Below, one piece after another: positions 55,826 to 64,000 of a stretch of 64,000 bases of DNA. A program made the position numbers and the translations under genes. Position 1 is the first letter of the stretch. Each line of letters opens with the position of its first letter. Source of the stretch: Haemaphysalis longicornis (lineage: Eukaryota; Arthropoda; Arachnida; Ixodida; Ixodidae); the NCBI GenBank assembly GCA_013339765.2, contig CM023450.1:40432711-40496710 (forward strand), in the 5' to 3' direction. The notes beneath the pieces are model-generated. The model saw only the letters and a program-made list of their open reading frames with translations. It searched no databases and had not been told where the DNA came from.

Positions 55826-55923
55826 ATCTATAAAAAGTTCTAGTTGGCCGAAATTATCACAAAATGGACATTTCATTTTATTCTATCTTTACACACTTTG
55901 TTATCCCATTAGTCTGCAATTAT

Positions 55924-55929
55924 TTTATT
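55924..55929 (-). terminator. Candidate poly(A) signal of MTHFS
   Basis: AATAAA read on the minus strand, 212 nt beyond the MTHFS stop. A second AATAAA at 55877-55882 is an alternative; both follow an AT-rich 3' region. Confidence 0.35.
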
Positions 55930-56140
55930 TAACAAATTGCAGACTAAGTTAAAGAATTAGGTATTTTTTAAATAAAATATACAGTAGCTTAAACACCTGG
56001 TGGGCTTTCCATCTGGGCTAGCCAATATAACACAAAGGTTAACCGGTCCCTTTAGTGGGTGGGCCATTGCATTCTAATGGCACTGGTGTTGCTTGGAATG
56101 GCAACAGAGACGGCAATGAACTACAAAGCCGGAGCACCAG

Positions 56141-56358
56141 CTAGGCATGCAGAACTTCGTCGACAACCATGTCATGGCTGTCCATTGGTATGGTTGGCAC
56201 AATCTGCTGGCTGAAGCAGAGTCCCACTGTGTACGGTTTTTGGGCTTGTGATTGGAGGCAGCGGTTGTAGTAGATGTCGTAATATCCCTTGCCGTGTCCC
56301 AGACGGGCCCCTTCTTGTGTGAAGGCAACAGCAGGAACCACAATAAGGTCCAGACCAC
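56141..56358 (-). CDS. MTHFS: MTHFS exon 4: catalytic GKGYYD exon
   Basis: Acceptor TTTGTGTACAG before 56358. It encodes GGLDLIVVPAVAFTQEGARL, then HGKGYYDIYYNRCLQ and PYTVGLCFSQQIVPTIP, ending MVVDEVLHA and TAG at 56143-56141. Near-colinear with animal MTHFS. Confidence 0.92.
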
Positions 56359-58379
56359 CTGTACACAAAAACAATATATAGTATATACAGTGAAAGCTCA
56401 CTAACTCAAACTTCAATAATTCAAATGGCACAATTTGGTATGGCCAAGATCCATAGAAGATGTATAAAAAATCCCCCATCATATCAAATTGCGCTGGGTA
56501 TTCTAAGACGGATTGGACAACAAAGGGACTTTGCCCAATTCATCTTAGTACCAACCAACAGTACCAACTACAGTAGCTGACTGTTTTTTTGGACTCCGAC
56601 AATTCCGACTTGCTGGATATTCCAACTTTCCCGAAGAACCACCAGTTGTCCCATAGGAGTAATGACTCAAGAATTTTTCAGGACTGCTCTTTTATTTGGA
56701 CTACTTTTCGTTCCTCTTCAGGTCTTAAAAATTGGTCGGCCAATGTGTAGCAGTACCAACTCGTCCCATTCTACATCGCATTCAATAAAATATTCCGTTA
56801 ACTTGAAATTTACTAGTTTCCTTTACGGATAATTCAAGCTATGTACTCCTGGGCTGGTGGCCTGGTACACAGCCAGAGAAACGTACCCACTGCCCACACA
56901 TGAGGCTTCGTCAGCCTGCGGAACAGAGAGAAGAACAGAGGCAGAAAAGGTAAATTTGGGTAAAACCAATCTAAAAACCCCATGGCGGACGTTTTAGGAG
57001 ATGTATTGTTTGCAGCCTACGTCGACGTGGATGCGAGTCCAGCGATGTGCGGTGCACTGACAGATGAGGATATTATTTCTCAGGTCAACCGGACAGAACC
57101 TGTCACTGCCAGTGACAACGAGAAGGAGGAGGATGAAGCCCCACTGCGGTCGCATGCTCGACGCCATGGCTGGACTGAACGCCACCTGTTTCTTCTTCAG
57201 TTTTTAAGATGGCGAAAAGGAGGCCTTCCGCTAAATTTGCACGTTGGAGTTTTTTAAAAAGTTCGATGGTGGTCGCCTTCGAGGACAAAAGACACTGCAA
57301 TCACTGAGTTTTTCAAGCATCAAATTGTTGACAATGCCCTATTGCTTTCCAGTAGCAGTGCGCTGTTGTAATTCTTCTCTTTCATTAGTTTGAACTTTCA
57401 TTAATTCGAACTGAGATATGGCTTGCTTTAGTGGTTATAATTAACGAGCTTTTACTGCACACAGTTATGTGTAGACTAACTTTTCCTTTTCAAATGCTTA
57501 GGGAGTTCCACGGTCTCTTCTATTCCTCCAGCTTGCATTCAGATGCTAGGAGAAAGTTGATGCGGAGCTTCATAGATACGGTTGTATGAAGCAAGTCATT
57601 ACAGAATAAAGTGCACATTGCTACAAACCAGAATTGCTCAAAAAAAAAAAAAAAAAAAACTAAGAGAGAACTGCAGCTGGTCCATGCTGGTTTATGGTTA
57701 AATTTCCAGCTGTGTCCAGCTGGGAATTTAACCATAAACCGGCTGGGGCCAGCTACTTTTTCTCTTGGGTACATAAAGTCCAATTATTTGCCCAGAAATA
57801 ATTACAATGAGCTTACCAGTCTTGAGAGCTTCTTGCGACGGATCAAATTGAGTATGCTGTTTGATGTGCCACTTCGTTAGCGGTAGCTCCTCCAGTTCCT
57901 TGAACGACGCCAGCTTGACCATGTCCATTTGCCGCGACTGGTCACTTGTTGAGAAGAATTTGCATTCATTGAACGATTCTGCTCAGCGCACGGCTTTCCA
58001 CTCAAGCTCTATGACGCGGCACTTACTCGTATTTTGGGATGAAGCATTCCTTTCCGTCGGGTAATGATTTGCCGAATGATGGGCTCTGTAGAAACCTCCG
58101 TTTCCATGTTCACAAAAATTGATATTCGCCTGCTGGATTTGTAACGCCAGTGGTTTAAGAACTGCGAATCGCAACACAAAGCATTACCAGATAATAAAGT
58201 GGAAATTGTTTCAAATGTGCCACTGGATTCGTAGTCTAAGGAAACATGAGCGACACGCTCACCTTTTCTTGGACGATTTTGGACTGGCGAATTTTATCTT
58301 CTGCTGTCATCAATTTCAGCTTGCTCTTAATATCAGCTCTTATAGCCATTTTAGCCGCGTTCAGTGGGCTTACAGCCAT
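56141..58379 (-). CDS. MTHFS: 5-formyltetrahydrofolate cyclo-ligase (methenyl-THF synthetase), whole gene
   Basis: Four exons on the minus strand: 58379-58263, 58161-58027, 57944-57817 and 56358-56141, about 199 residues against about 203 in human MTHFS. The enzyme converts 5-formyl-THF plus ATP to 5,10-methenyl-THF in cytosolic one-carbon metabolism. The N-terminal AAKMAIRADIK matches the conserved Lys/Arg helix that contacts ATP, and the last exon has the family signature RLGHGKGYYD and ends MVVDEVLHA. Splice sites are canonical. Exon 2 is odd: homology moves by one frame inside it, as if one extra base were present near 58054-58061. An acceptor 7 nt further into exon 3 would keep the frame open but lose the CFIPKY motif. 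Either an assembly error or a damaged or variant allele is possible. Confidence 0.85.
56388..57457 (+). mobile_element. Tigger/pogo-like element remnant in MTHFS intron 3
   Basis: CAGTGAAAGCTCACTAACTC at the left and GAGCTTTTACTG at the right match the CAGTAAAAGCTCGTTAAT-type termini of pogo/Tigger elements; TA precedes the left end. Inside, 56982-57257 encodes VDVDASPAMCGALTDEDIIS, like the C-terminus of Tigger transposases. Most of the transposase is gone. Confidence 0.55.
57675..57754. repeat. 38-bp imperfect hairpin
   Basis: CCAGCTG core with GGTTTATGGTTAAATT and its complement, about 90 percent paired, 4-nt loop. In MTHFS intron 3. Confidence 0.65.
57817..57944 (-). CDS. MTHFS: MTHFS exon 3
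   Basis: Acceptor CTCAACAAG before 57944, donor G|GTAAGC. It encodes DQSRQMDMVKLASFKELEEL to EALKTG, aligning with MDMVRIESPEEISLLP to EALSTGG. An alternative acceptor (GACCAG, exon starting 57937) also joins exon 2 without a stop. Confidence 0.8.
58027..58161 (-). CDS. MTHFS: MTHFS exon 2 (frame disturbed)
   Basis: Acceptor GATTCGCAG, donor GTAAGT at 58026-58021. The first part reads SSRRISIFVNMETEVSTEPI, matching KSKRISIFLSMQDEIETEEI of human. The end, GKECFIPKY, matches GKICFIPRY but lies in the next frame. The exon is 135 nt where 134 would suit the phase of the homologous exon 3. Confidence 0.75.
58263..58379 (-). CDS. MTHFS: MTHFS exon 1
   Basis: Start ATG at 58379-58377, chosen because the homology to animal MTHFS (Ser/Ala-Lys, then Arg, then the TAEDKIRQSKIV helix) begins about here. 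A longer open frame runs upstream but lacks similarity. Donor AAG|GTGAGC, phase 0. Confidence 0.85.
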
Positions 58380-59126
58380 GGTGGAACGACGACCTATTGC
58401 GCAGAGGAGACGAGCGTCTTCTTGGAGAATAGATAACGGAGGGATAGCTCGTGCTGTTATCAACATAGCGAAAAACATAGGGGAAAGCGACTAACGGATG
58501 CCATGACAGCGTCATTCGTCTCTAAGCGCGTTGCCAAGGAAGTCAGTGTCGCGTACCTTCTTTCACAATCGCCTGAATGTTACTTGGAGTTTTTGGCATT
58601 GTGCAAAAAATAGGACACAATTACGCAATGCTTTCTACCTAGGAATGCAAACTAAAAATTATAATTTTTTAGCGAAAAAACTTACACTTTTAGATTTCAG
58701 TTATATAAGAACAGGAAATAATGAGCAAAGATTTCTCGGGCGCCGGATGTTGATGTTGTTGTTATTCCTTGTCATATGCTGGAAGCATTGGAAGGATGCC
58801 TGGCGAGAAATCTGCACGGCGTTCGACAATTTCGGAACTTTAGCGTTTTAACGCAACCGCACCTAATCGTTAAATTTCTGTTGACCGGATCGCTACATTC
58901 GCGGATTTCGCACAGCGAAGACGACGACGTTGAGCCAGGTTGAATTTCTCTGAAACGCGCGGTTGTGGCGTTGGACAAGTCACGCGTTTTGCACTCGCGT
59001 TTCGCTTGCGTGCAGGTCTCAGCTCGTCCCGGGGTCTAGAGGCGCGTAGTTCACGTTTGGGATCGTGTGGTGCTCGTTGTTCGTTCGTTCGCGCCATTGC
59101 TTTGACCCCAACCGCGTAACAGCGAA
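58380..59126. promoter_or_regulatory. Shared head-to-head promoter region, MTHFS / GKAP1-like
   Basis: The MTHFS start (minus) and the GKAP1-like start (plus) face away from each other across 747 bp. The half nearer the plus-strand gene (about 58880-59120) is CpG-rich. The arrangement suggests a bidirectional promoter; no TATA box stands out on either side. Confidence 0.45.
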
Positions 59127-59300
59127 ATGGCTGCAATTTTGCCATCGCGTTTTGCCGTGTTGAAAGTTGAAGGCGAGGAACCCGATGACCCCAAGCCCAC
59201 CAAGAAGTCGGTGCCGGTGAAAAGCTGCCCGGCTGGCGACCGCAACTCTGTCACGGCCAAGCCCAAAACGAAAAAGAAGAAGAAGCCGTCGGAAAGCCAG
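59127..59300 (+). CDS. GKAP1: GKAP1-like protein, exon 1
   Basis: Starts MAAILPSRFAVLKVEGEE and continues to a basic stretch KPKTKKKKKPSES. This is the layout of G kinase-anchoring protein 1, whose animal N-terminus reads ASRFALLQV followed by an acidic/Ser run and then a lysine-rich block. GKAP1 is a Golgi-associated coiled-coil anchor for cGMP-dependent kinase I. The exon holds 58 whole codons and ends at CAG|GTCTGC, a weak but valid donor. The ATG follows a CpG-rich leader. The match is short, so the name is a good guess rather than proven. The coiled-coil part is not in the window. Confidence 0.6.
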
Positions 59301-61548
59301 GTCTGCATTAGCCTCAGTATTTGTTGACTTCTGTCACCTCGTGACGACCGCAAAATGCTTGCTTACGTGACCGTCAGTGTCGACTGCGCTAATCATGCAA
59401 GAATTATACCACTTTACGTCTATGTTCGTAGCGTGCTAGCAGCCCCAATAAATTCTGATTCGGTACTTTTTTTGGTACACACGTTGTTTCAGCGGAAGTG
59501 ATGCGCACAGAAAATGTGCAGCTTTGTTATTTTAGCATGACCATGTTCACCTTCTAGTAAGACAAAAAACAAAAAAAAAAACGCGATAGCAATACAGGCT
59601 GTTGTGCTGCTTTTTAGCATTGACGTAGCCGGTGTTCGGCACATTACTCGTGACCTGGCAAGAGGTTTGGTCATGCGGAAAATAGCGCTTCGATAACCCT
59701 GTATTTATTGGTGCGAATTTCGCTGCTCACTGAGGAAGCTGCTGATGGAACAGCGTGGAACACGGTGATAATCCTCTTCAACATCATAGTGTGAAAGCAG
59801 CTTAGAAATAGTGCTCAGCATACAAATGACGGGTAAAAGCCATTGGCCCTGTGTTGACACATGCCCCTTGGTCAATTAAATATTTATATTGTCCACAGTT
59901 TGTTGTACTAGTGTGTACAGTGAAAATATTTGACAGTAAGCGTGGGAGCACATGCAGCTCAGTACTTGCAAAGTAGTCTAAGAGGGTGGGGCACACTCAT
60001 AGTTTGTACGCTTGGCAGATCCACTCCGATAGCGCTTGATCTCACTGTTGTATGCTGCGTAGCTACGTCAGGTATCTGGTAAATATTGCGGAGAAGGCGC
60101 GTGCCAATCAGGAGCTTTTTATCAAACGGTGAAACCGAGTGAACCCATTCAAAGTTTTTTTTTTTTTTGCTTCCCAGTTGGGTGATGAAAAGAGTTTTAT
60201 CATCGCAGCATCATATCTCCAGATGCCATGATATAACAACCCGCGGTAGGCTACTGCGCAATCAAGCACCTTCACAAAGTGGGTCTGCTAAATGTGCAAA
60301 CTGGGAGAGTCAGCAGTCTCACGGCGGAGCGCTTTGCATGTGTTCTTGTGCTTACTGTCATAATAATTATGACAGCACAGCCTCCAAACTTTTACATACA
60401 TGTATGTCAGTAATGCCTTGCCGTGATGTGAACGGTTAAATCAGTGAGGATAGTTACGTATGCAAAAAAATAGAAATTTGTGGCTAGTGTCATTGCTTGG
60501 TCGGTAATGTAACCACGAACAAGTATTGCTCCCAAGCCTATGTGCCATCGATGGTTGCAATAATGGGCAGAGAAGGACACAACCTCCTTCACAAATTATA
60601 AGGGACACTATCCTAGGCTAGCAGTGGCATGGGCTATTCTAACAGCCTTGCGTTAGATGTTGCACACTCTCCCACCGATTTTGCATGTTTGAATTCTAGT
60701 AAGGTGCTTGCCTACTGGTTGGTCTACACTTGCACAGTATTGAAAAATTTAGGTGTTTGTACATGGGGCAGTGCAAGATACCCAGTTTGCATCCTAGGCA
60801 GAGATGCACGGATGTTTTTAAGGTGGAAATACAGGAAGAGGAAAGTGTATTCTATTGAGGTACTTCTAAGTTGCATCTCGGATACTTCAGTGCATTTCCC
60901 TAAATTCCGCTGCAACTACGTTGAACTGTGAAGTAAATTTCCAAATTAATGGTTAGCAAAATTATTGGCGATGTCCGGGGAGTCAGCCAGGTGTAAGAGT
61001 AATTTTTAAGGAAATGGGAAAAACCAGTGACATTCTACAAAGTGTCTTTGTTTGCATGGTTAAATTTAGGTCGCTTATCAGTCAACCGGTACTTGTAAAA
61101 TTTCTTTGCACAAATCCACTTTTCCACGTACTTTGTGTACGCCCTCCTGTGGTTAGCTTCACACTGCTGACAGGTTGGCCAGAATTTTCTTACAAAAAAT
61201 TTTTGACTGTGTACAACGGTTTAAGAGCACATTTTGTTTAACAAAAGAATTTTCATTTTCACTGGCAATAAAACGAAGTAAACCGCAGTGATGTGGTGGC
61301 ACAATCACCTTATTGATACCAATTAGGGCATGGGCCTCACCGTCTATAAGCGAATACGCAGCATGGTAACCAGAAGGGCAATAAATGTGCTTTTAAAAGC
61401 ATTGGTTTTCATGCACCTGCTGGCAATGCGAAGGCAAATTGCATGATGTCATGATGGTTTTTCAAGCCTCTCTGGACCTATCTTGGCACTGAACAGGAAC
61501 ATGGATTGGGTGGAGGAAAAGCCATGCAATGCTTTTGTGAGGCTGCAG
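59301..61548 (+). other. Intron 1 of the GKAP1-like gene (inferred)
   Basis: AT-rich, no protein-like frames; contains A- and T-runs only. Confidence 0.4.
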
Positions 61549-61611
61549 CATAGAGTTCTAAACAAGAAGGGCGCTGAGAAAGTAGAACTGAACTCTTTGC
61601 TACAAATGCAG
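61549..61611 (+). CDS. GKAP1: Probable exon 2 of the GKAP1-like gene
   Basis: 63 nt, phase 0 at both ends, acceptor GGCTGCAG and donor CAG|GTACGT. It encodes NKKGAEKVELNSLLQ, resembling the K-rich to ELRNLAF segment that follows the basic block in GKAP1. The phase agrees with exon 1. A longer version using an upstream acceptor would break the phase. Confidence 0.4.
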
Positions 61612-63399
61612 GTACGTCATTGGATGCAGATTAGGGATACTTATTAATTTTACAATATTAGCTATGATACTTATATCCTTGATATTGCATGGCTGTATAT
61701 TAGAGCCATCCATCGCCATGCAAGCATACTGTGCCTTCTAAGCAGGCAACGTGTGTTAGCAATGGAACTGTCACAGCTTGTTTGGGCGTTATTGAGGTGT
61801 GTTTGCAAGTGCTAGGTCGCCAACAGCCTCCACGCACTGCAGTATAGTATTAAACATCTTTGGTGTCATAATGCAGCTGCAGGGTTTTAATACAAAAGTG
61901 TGACAGCATTCCCGTCTCTACGTGCTGCATAGAGACAGAACATAGAGGAAATGCAATAGGTGCAAAATATGCAGCTGCATATCAGTACTTTTGAGTGCCT
62001 TGCAAAAATGGCTCTTTAATGATAAGGCGAGGGCTCCACATAGTGGGTATGCACTTCTTGTAGCTGGCAGTGTTTGCAGCTGACATAATGGGTATGCAGC
62101 GTTTGTAGCTGGCGTATAATAATTTTTGTAACTGCCTTGCAAAAATGGCCCTCTGAGGGAAAGAGCCCCGATGTAAGGTGCCAGGAACGCTGTGGACAGT
62201 GGGCCAGAATCTCGTTTATAAGGTCTTGTGCAACCTATTTGCAGAAACTGCGAGTTGATGCAAGTTTTGGCTTTGAAAACCTTAATCGTTAACAGGCACG
62301 GTGAGTTCTTTGCTCTGCACACTGTAAGCCTTAGTAGCACTTCCACTGCAATGCAACCTAGGCAGATTTCGCATTTTTCACAATGCCCAGTGGGCACACC
62401 AAATGTTGAGGCCTGGGTGCTGATTAAAAGCCTAGTTCTTATGCATGCCTTGTCACAACCATAATGTGGTTATTCATGAGTAGCACAAGAAAAATTCTAA
62501 ATAAAAACGAAAGAGTAACAAGCCGGCACCTTTTGAGTGAATCGAAATCAGATAGACATCAGTTTCGCAGGTGCAAAAAGTGGGAAGCGTCCAGAGGACG
62601 ATACCGAAACCAGCCACTGCACGCGGGCGCGCGGCCGAACGCGCGAGCGGTAGACAGTGCACTGCTCCTATAAAATACAAAAAAAAAAAGACGAGAAAAG
62701 ATCCTCATCAGTTTTGCAGGCGCCCTTGGTCTGTGGCAGGCGCAAGAAGCGAGAGGCGCCCGGGCCCTTGGTGGGCAATACCCAGTGCGCCCCCTCGTTA
62801 CCGGATACGCAAGCAATAGCCAGCGCGCCACTGAAGTAAATCATAAAAAACATAAAAAAGAAGAGCCATCAGCGCAAGAAAAAAATTTGACGTATTTCCG
62901 AAGTGTGGCAGCACATGCCAAGCAAGAGAAGTTGGTGAAAAAGGCACGTTTTTAAAGATACAAGCAGTGCCGTACATGTACGTCATTGACCATTTTGAAG
63001 GTGTTTGCAGAGGATGTATACGTACGTCCGTGACCCTAAAAGGGTTAGTGCTTTTGTTGCAGGAAGCAATTTCTAAAGGAACATATTGATTTCCATGTTA
63101 AGCTGAGTGGTGCTTGCGTGACAATGGTGCCCTGTCTAGACATATGTAGAGCCCCTAGCTTTCCGCAATTCCGCAATTCCGCGAAAAATCGCGGAAATAA
63201 AGTGTTTTCGCGGAATTACACAAAAAAAAAAACGTTAAAAGTGTGGCGCTACGTCCTCAAAACGATATATTTGGTGAAATGTGGCGGAAAAGTGGTATTT
63301 TCTATCAGTAATAGCAAAATGGTTTCTACTGTCTGCAACGTTTTTGCTGTTAAAAATTTAAATTTGCATCTGCGTACTCCTACCTTATCAAATAATAAA
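61612..63399 (+). other. Non-coding stretch after the second GKAP1-like exon
   Basis: A GC-rich island at 62600-62820 with short open frames but no recognisable protein. At 61980-62170 a tandem of about 70 bp (TGCCTTGCAAAAATGGC(T/C)CT, GGGTATGCA, GTAGCTGGC) occurs twice. Confidence 0.35.
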
Positions 63400-63960
63400 A
63401 GTGGCTAGGTGGCGCGGCCTCCACCCGAATCAAGGGGCTTAGCCATAGCCACAGAAAGACAACATTGCACACGACAAGGCCCGTCAGATTGCAAACAAAT
63501 GAAGGGTGCAATGAGTAAAGTGGCTAGTAAGGCGCTAGTATACTTGGAGAACTCTGACACTTGCAAGTTCTTCAAGAGCGTGAGGTGCTTGGATCCCCAG
63601 CAAGTTGGGTGTCTCTCAGAGAAGAGATCAGAGTTGCTGAATGGCAAGTGTACCTGAAGTCTGCCCAAGACCTCAAGTCTAGTGACAGGGACTTGGCACA
63701 ATTTCTTTCTAAACAAGAAAACCCAGGTGAAGATTTTGATGTCCTGGCTTTCTGGGCTGGGATGGAACACCTGACTCTAACACTTTCTTCCGTTGCCCTT
63801 AAATATCTGTCGGTGGCAATCAATTCTGTTGACGCAGAAAGTCATTCAGTCGCTATGGTGACATCGTGTCTCACAATGCCATTCTCTTGGTGAAGAAAGC
63901 ACAAAGCATCACTAGATGCTCAGCCACAACAGCTTCCTCCAGGTGTAAATAGAATCTAGC
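63400..63960 (+). pseudogene. hAT transposase remnant (C-terminal dimerisation domain)
   Basis: Pieces KGAMSKVASKALVYLENSDT, KSAQDLKSSDRDLAQFLSKQ, then VLAFWAGMEHLTLTLSSVAL and YLSVAINSVDAE, and in the next frame SFSRYGDIVSHNAILLVKKA. The last parts match the hAT dimerisation region (W..., L-S-A-L-x-x-P-x-x-S-x-x-x-E, then R-x-FS). A frameshift splits the E-R-FS motif at about 63840, and others occur before. Not shown to be related to the hAT-like elements at 40-44 kb. Confidence 0.65.
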
Positions 63961-64000
63961 ATGTTGGAGTCCGAAGTGTCTAATTGTCATAAACCTGCCA

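Overview
This is eukaryotic nuclear DNA from an arthropod, most likely a hard tick (inference). The genes are intron-rich with GT-AG splice sites, and the rest is dominated by LINEs, tRNA-derived SINEs with GATT tails, DNA transposons and microsatellites. No prokaryotic operons, rRNA genes or CRISPR arrays were seen. Most long open frames in the window have no support as genes.

Left part (1-9.6 kb): mostly non-coding, with a GATT-tailed tRNA-type SINE, a second tRNA-like SINE, a 164-bp inverted-repeat MITE, a degenerate 70-bp tandem array and a GC-rich stretch that probably holds the promoter/5' UTR of the next gene. 9.6-27.3 kb (+): a complete eight-exon gene for a secreted GH18 chitinase-family protein. 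All splice phases agree and give 401 codons plus stop, and the catalytic DxxDxDxE motif is intact. Its introns hold several LINE fragments, an LTR-like segment, a SINE, microsatellites and a 29-bp miniature transposon remnant with perfect 8-bp target duplications.

27.3-47.8 kb: a transposon graveyard. An I-type LINE on the minus strand (about 35.0-47.7 kb; ORF1 with zinc knuckles, endonuclease, reverse transcriptase, RNase H) is broken by two insertions. One is an 821-bp TTAA-flanked, piggyBac-like MITE that itself carries a 40-bp mini-element. The other is a 6.4-kb composite: an outer inverted-repeat element, holding a 1.9-kb inverted-repeat element, holding a 3.7-kb palindromic hAT-like element with an 8-bp target duplication. 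A second, uninterrupted copy of the 1.9-kb element at 30.8-32.7 kb preserves the empty insertion site.

47.8-56 kb: a possible terminal exon with a helix-turn-helix-like sequence on the minus strand, several weaker exon-like segments including a duplicated pair, and a SINE. 56.1-58.4 kb (-): a four-exon gene for 5-formyltetrahydrofolate cyclo-ligase (MTHFS), apparently with a one-base frame disturbance in exon 2 and a Tigger-like element in intron 3. 59.1 kb (+): a divergent first exon resembling GKAP1, with a likely second exon at 61.5 kb; the rest lies beyond the window or was not found. The right end carries a frameshifted hAT transposase remnant.
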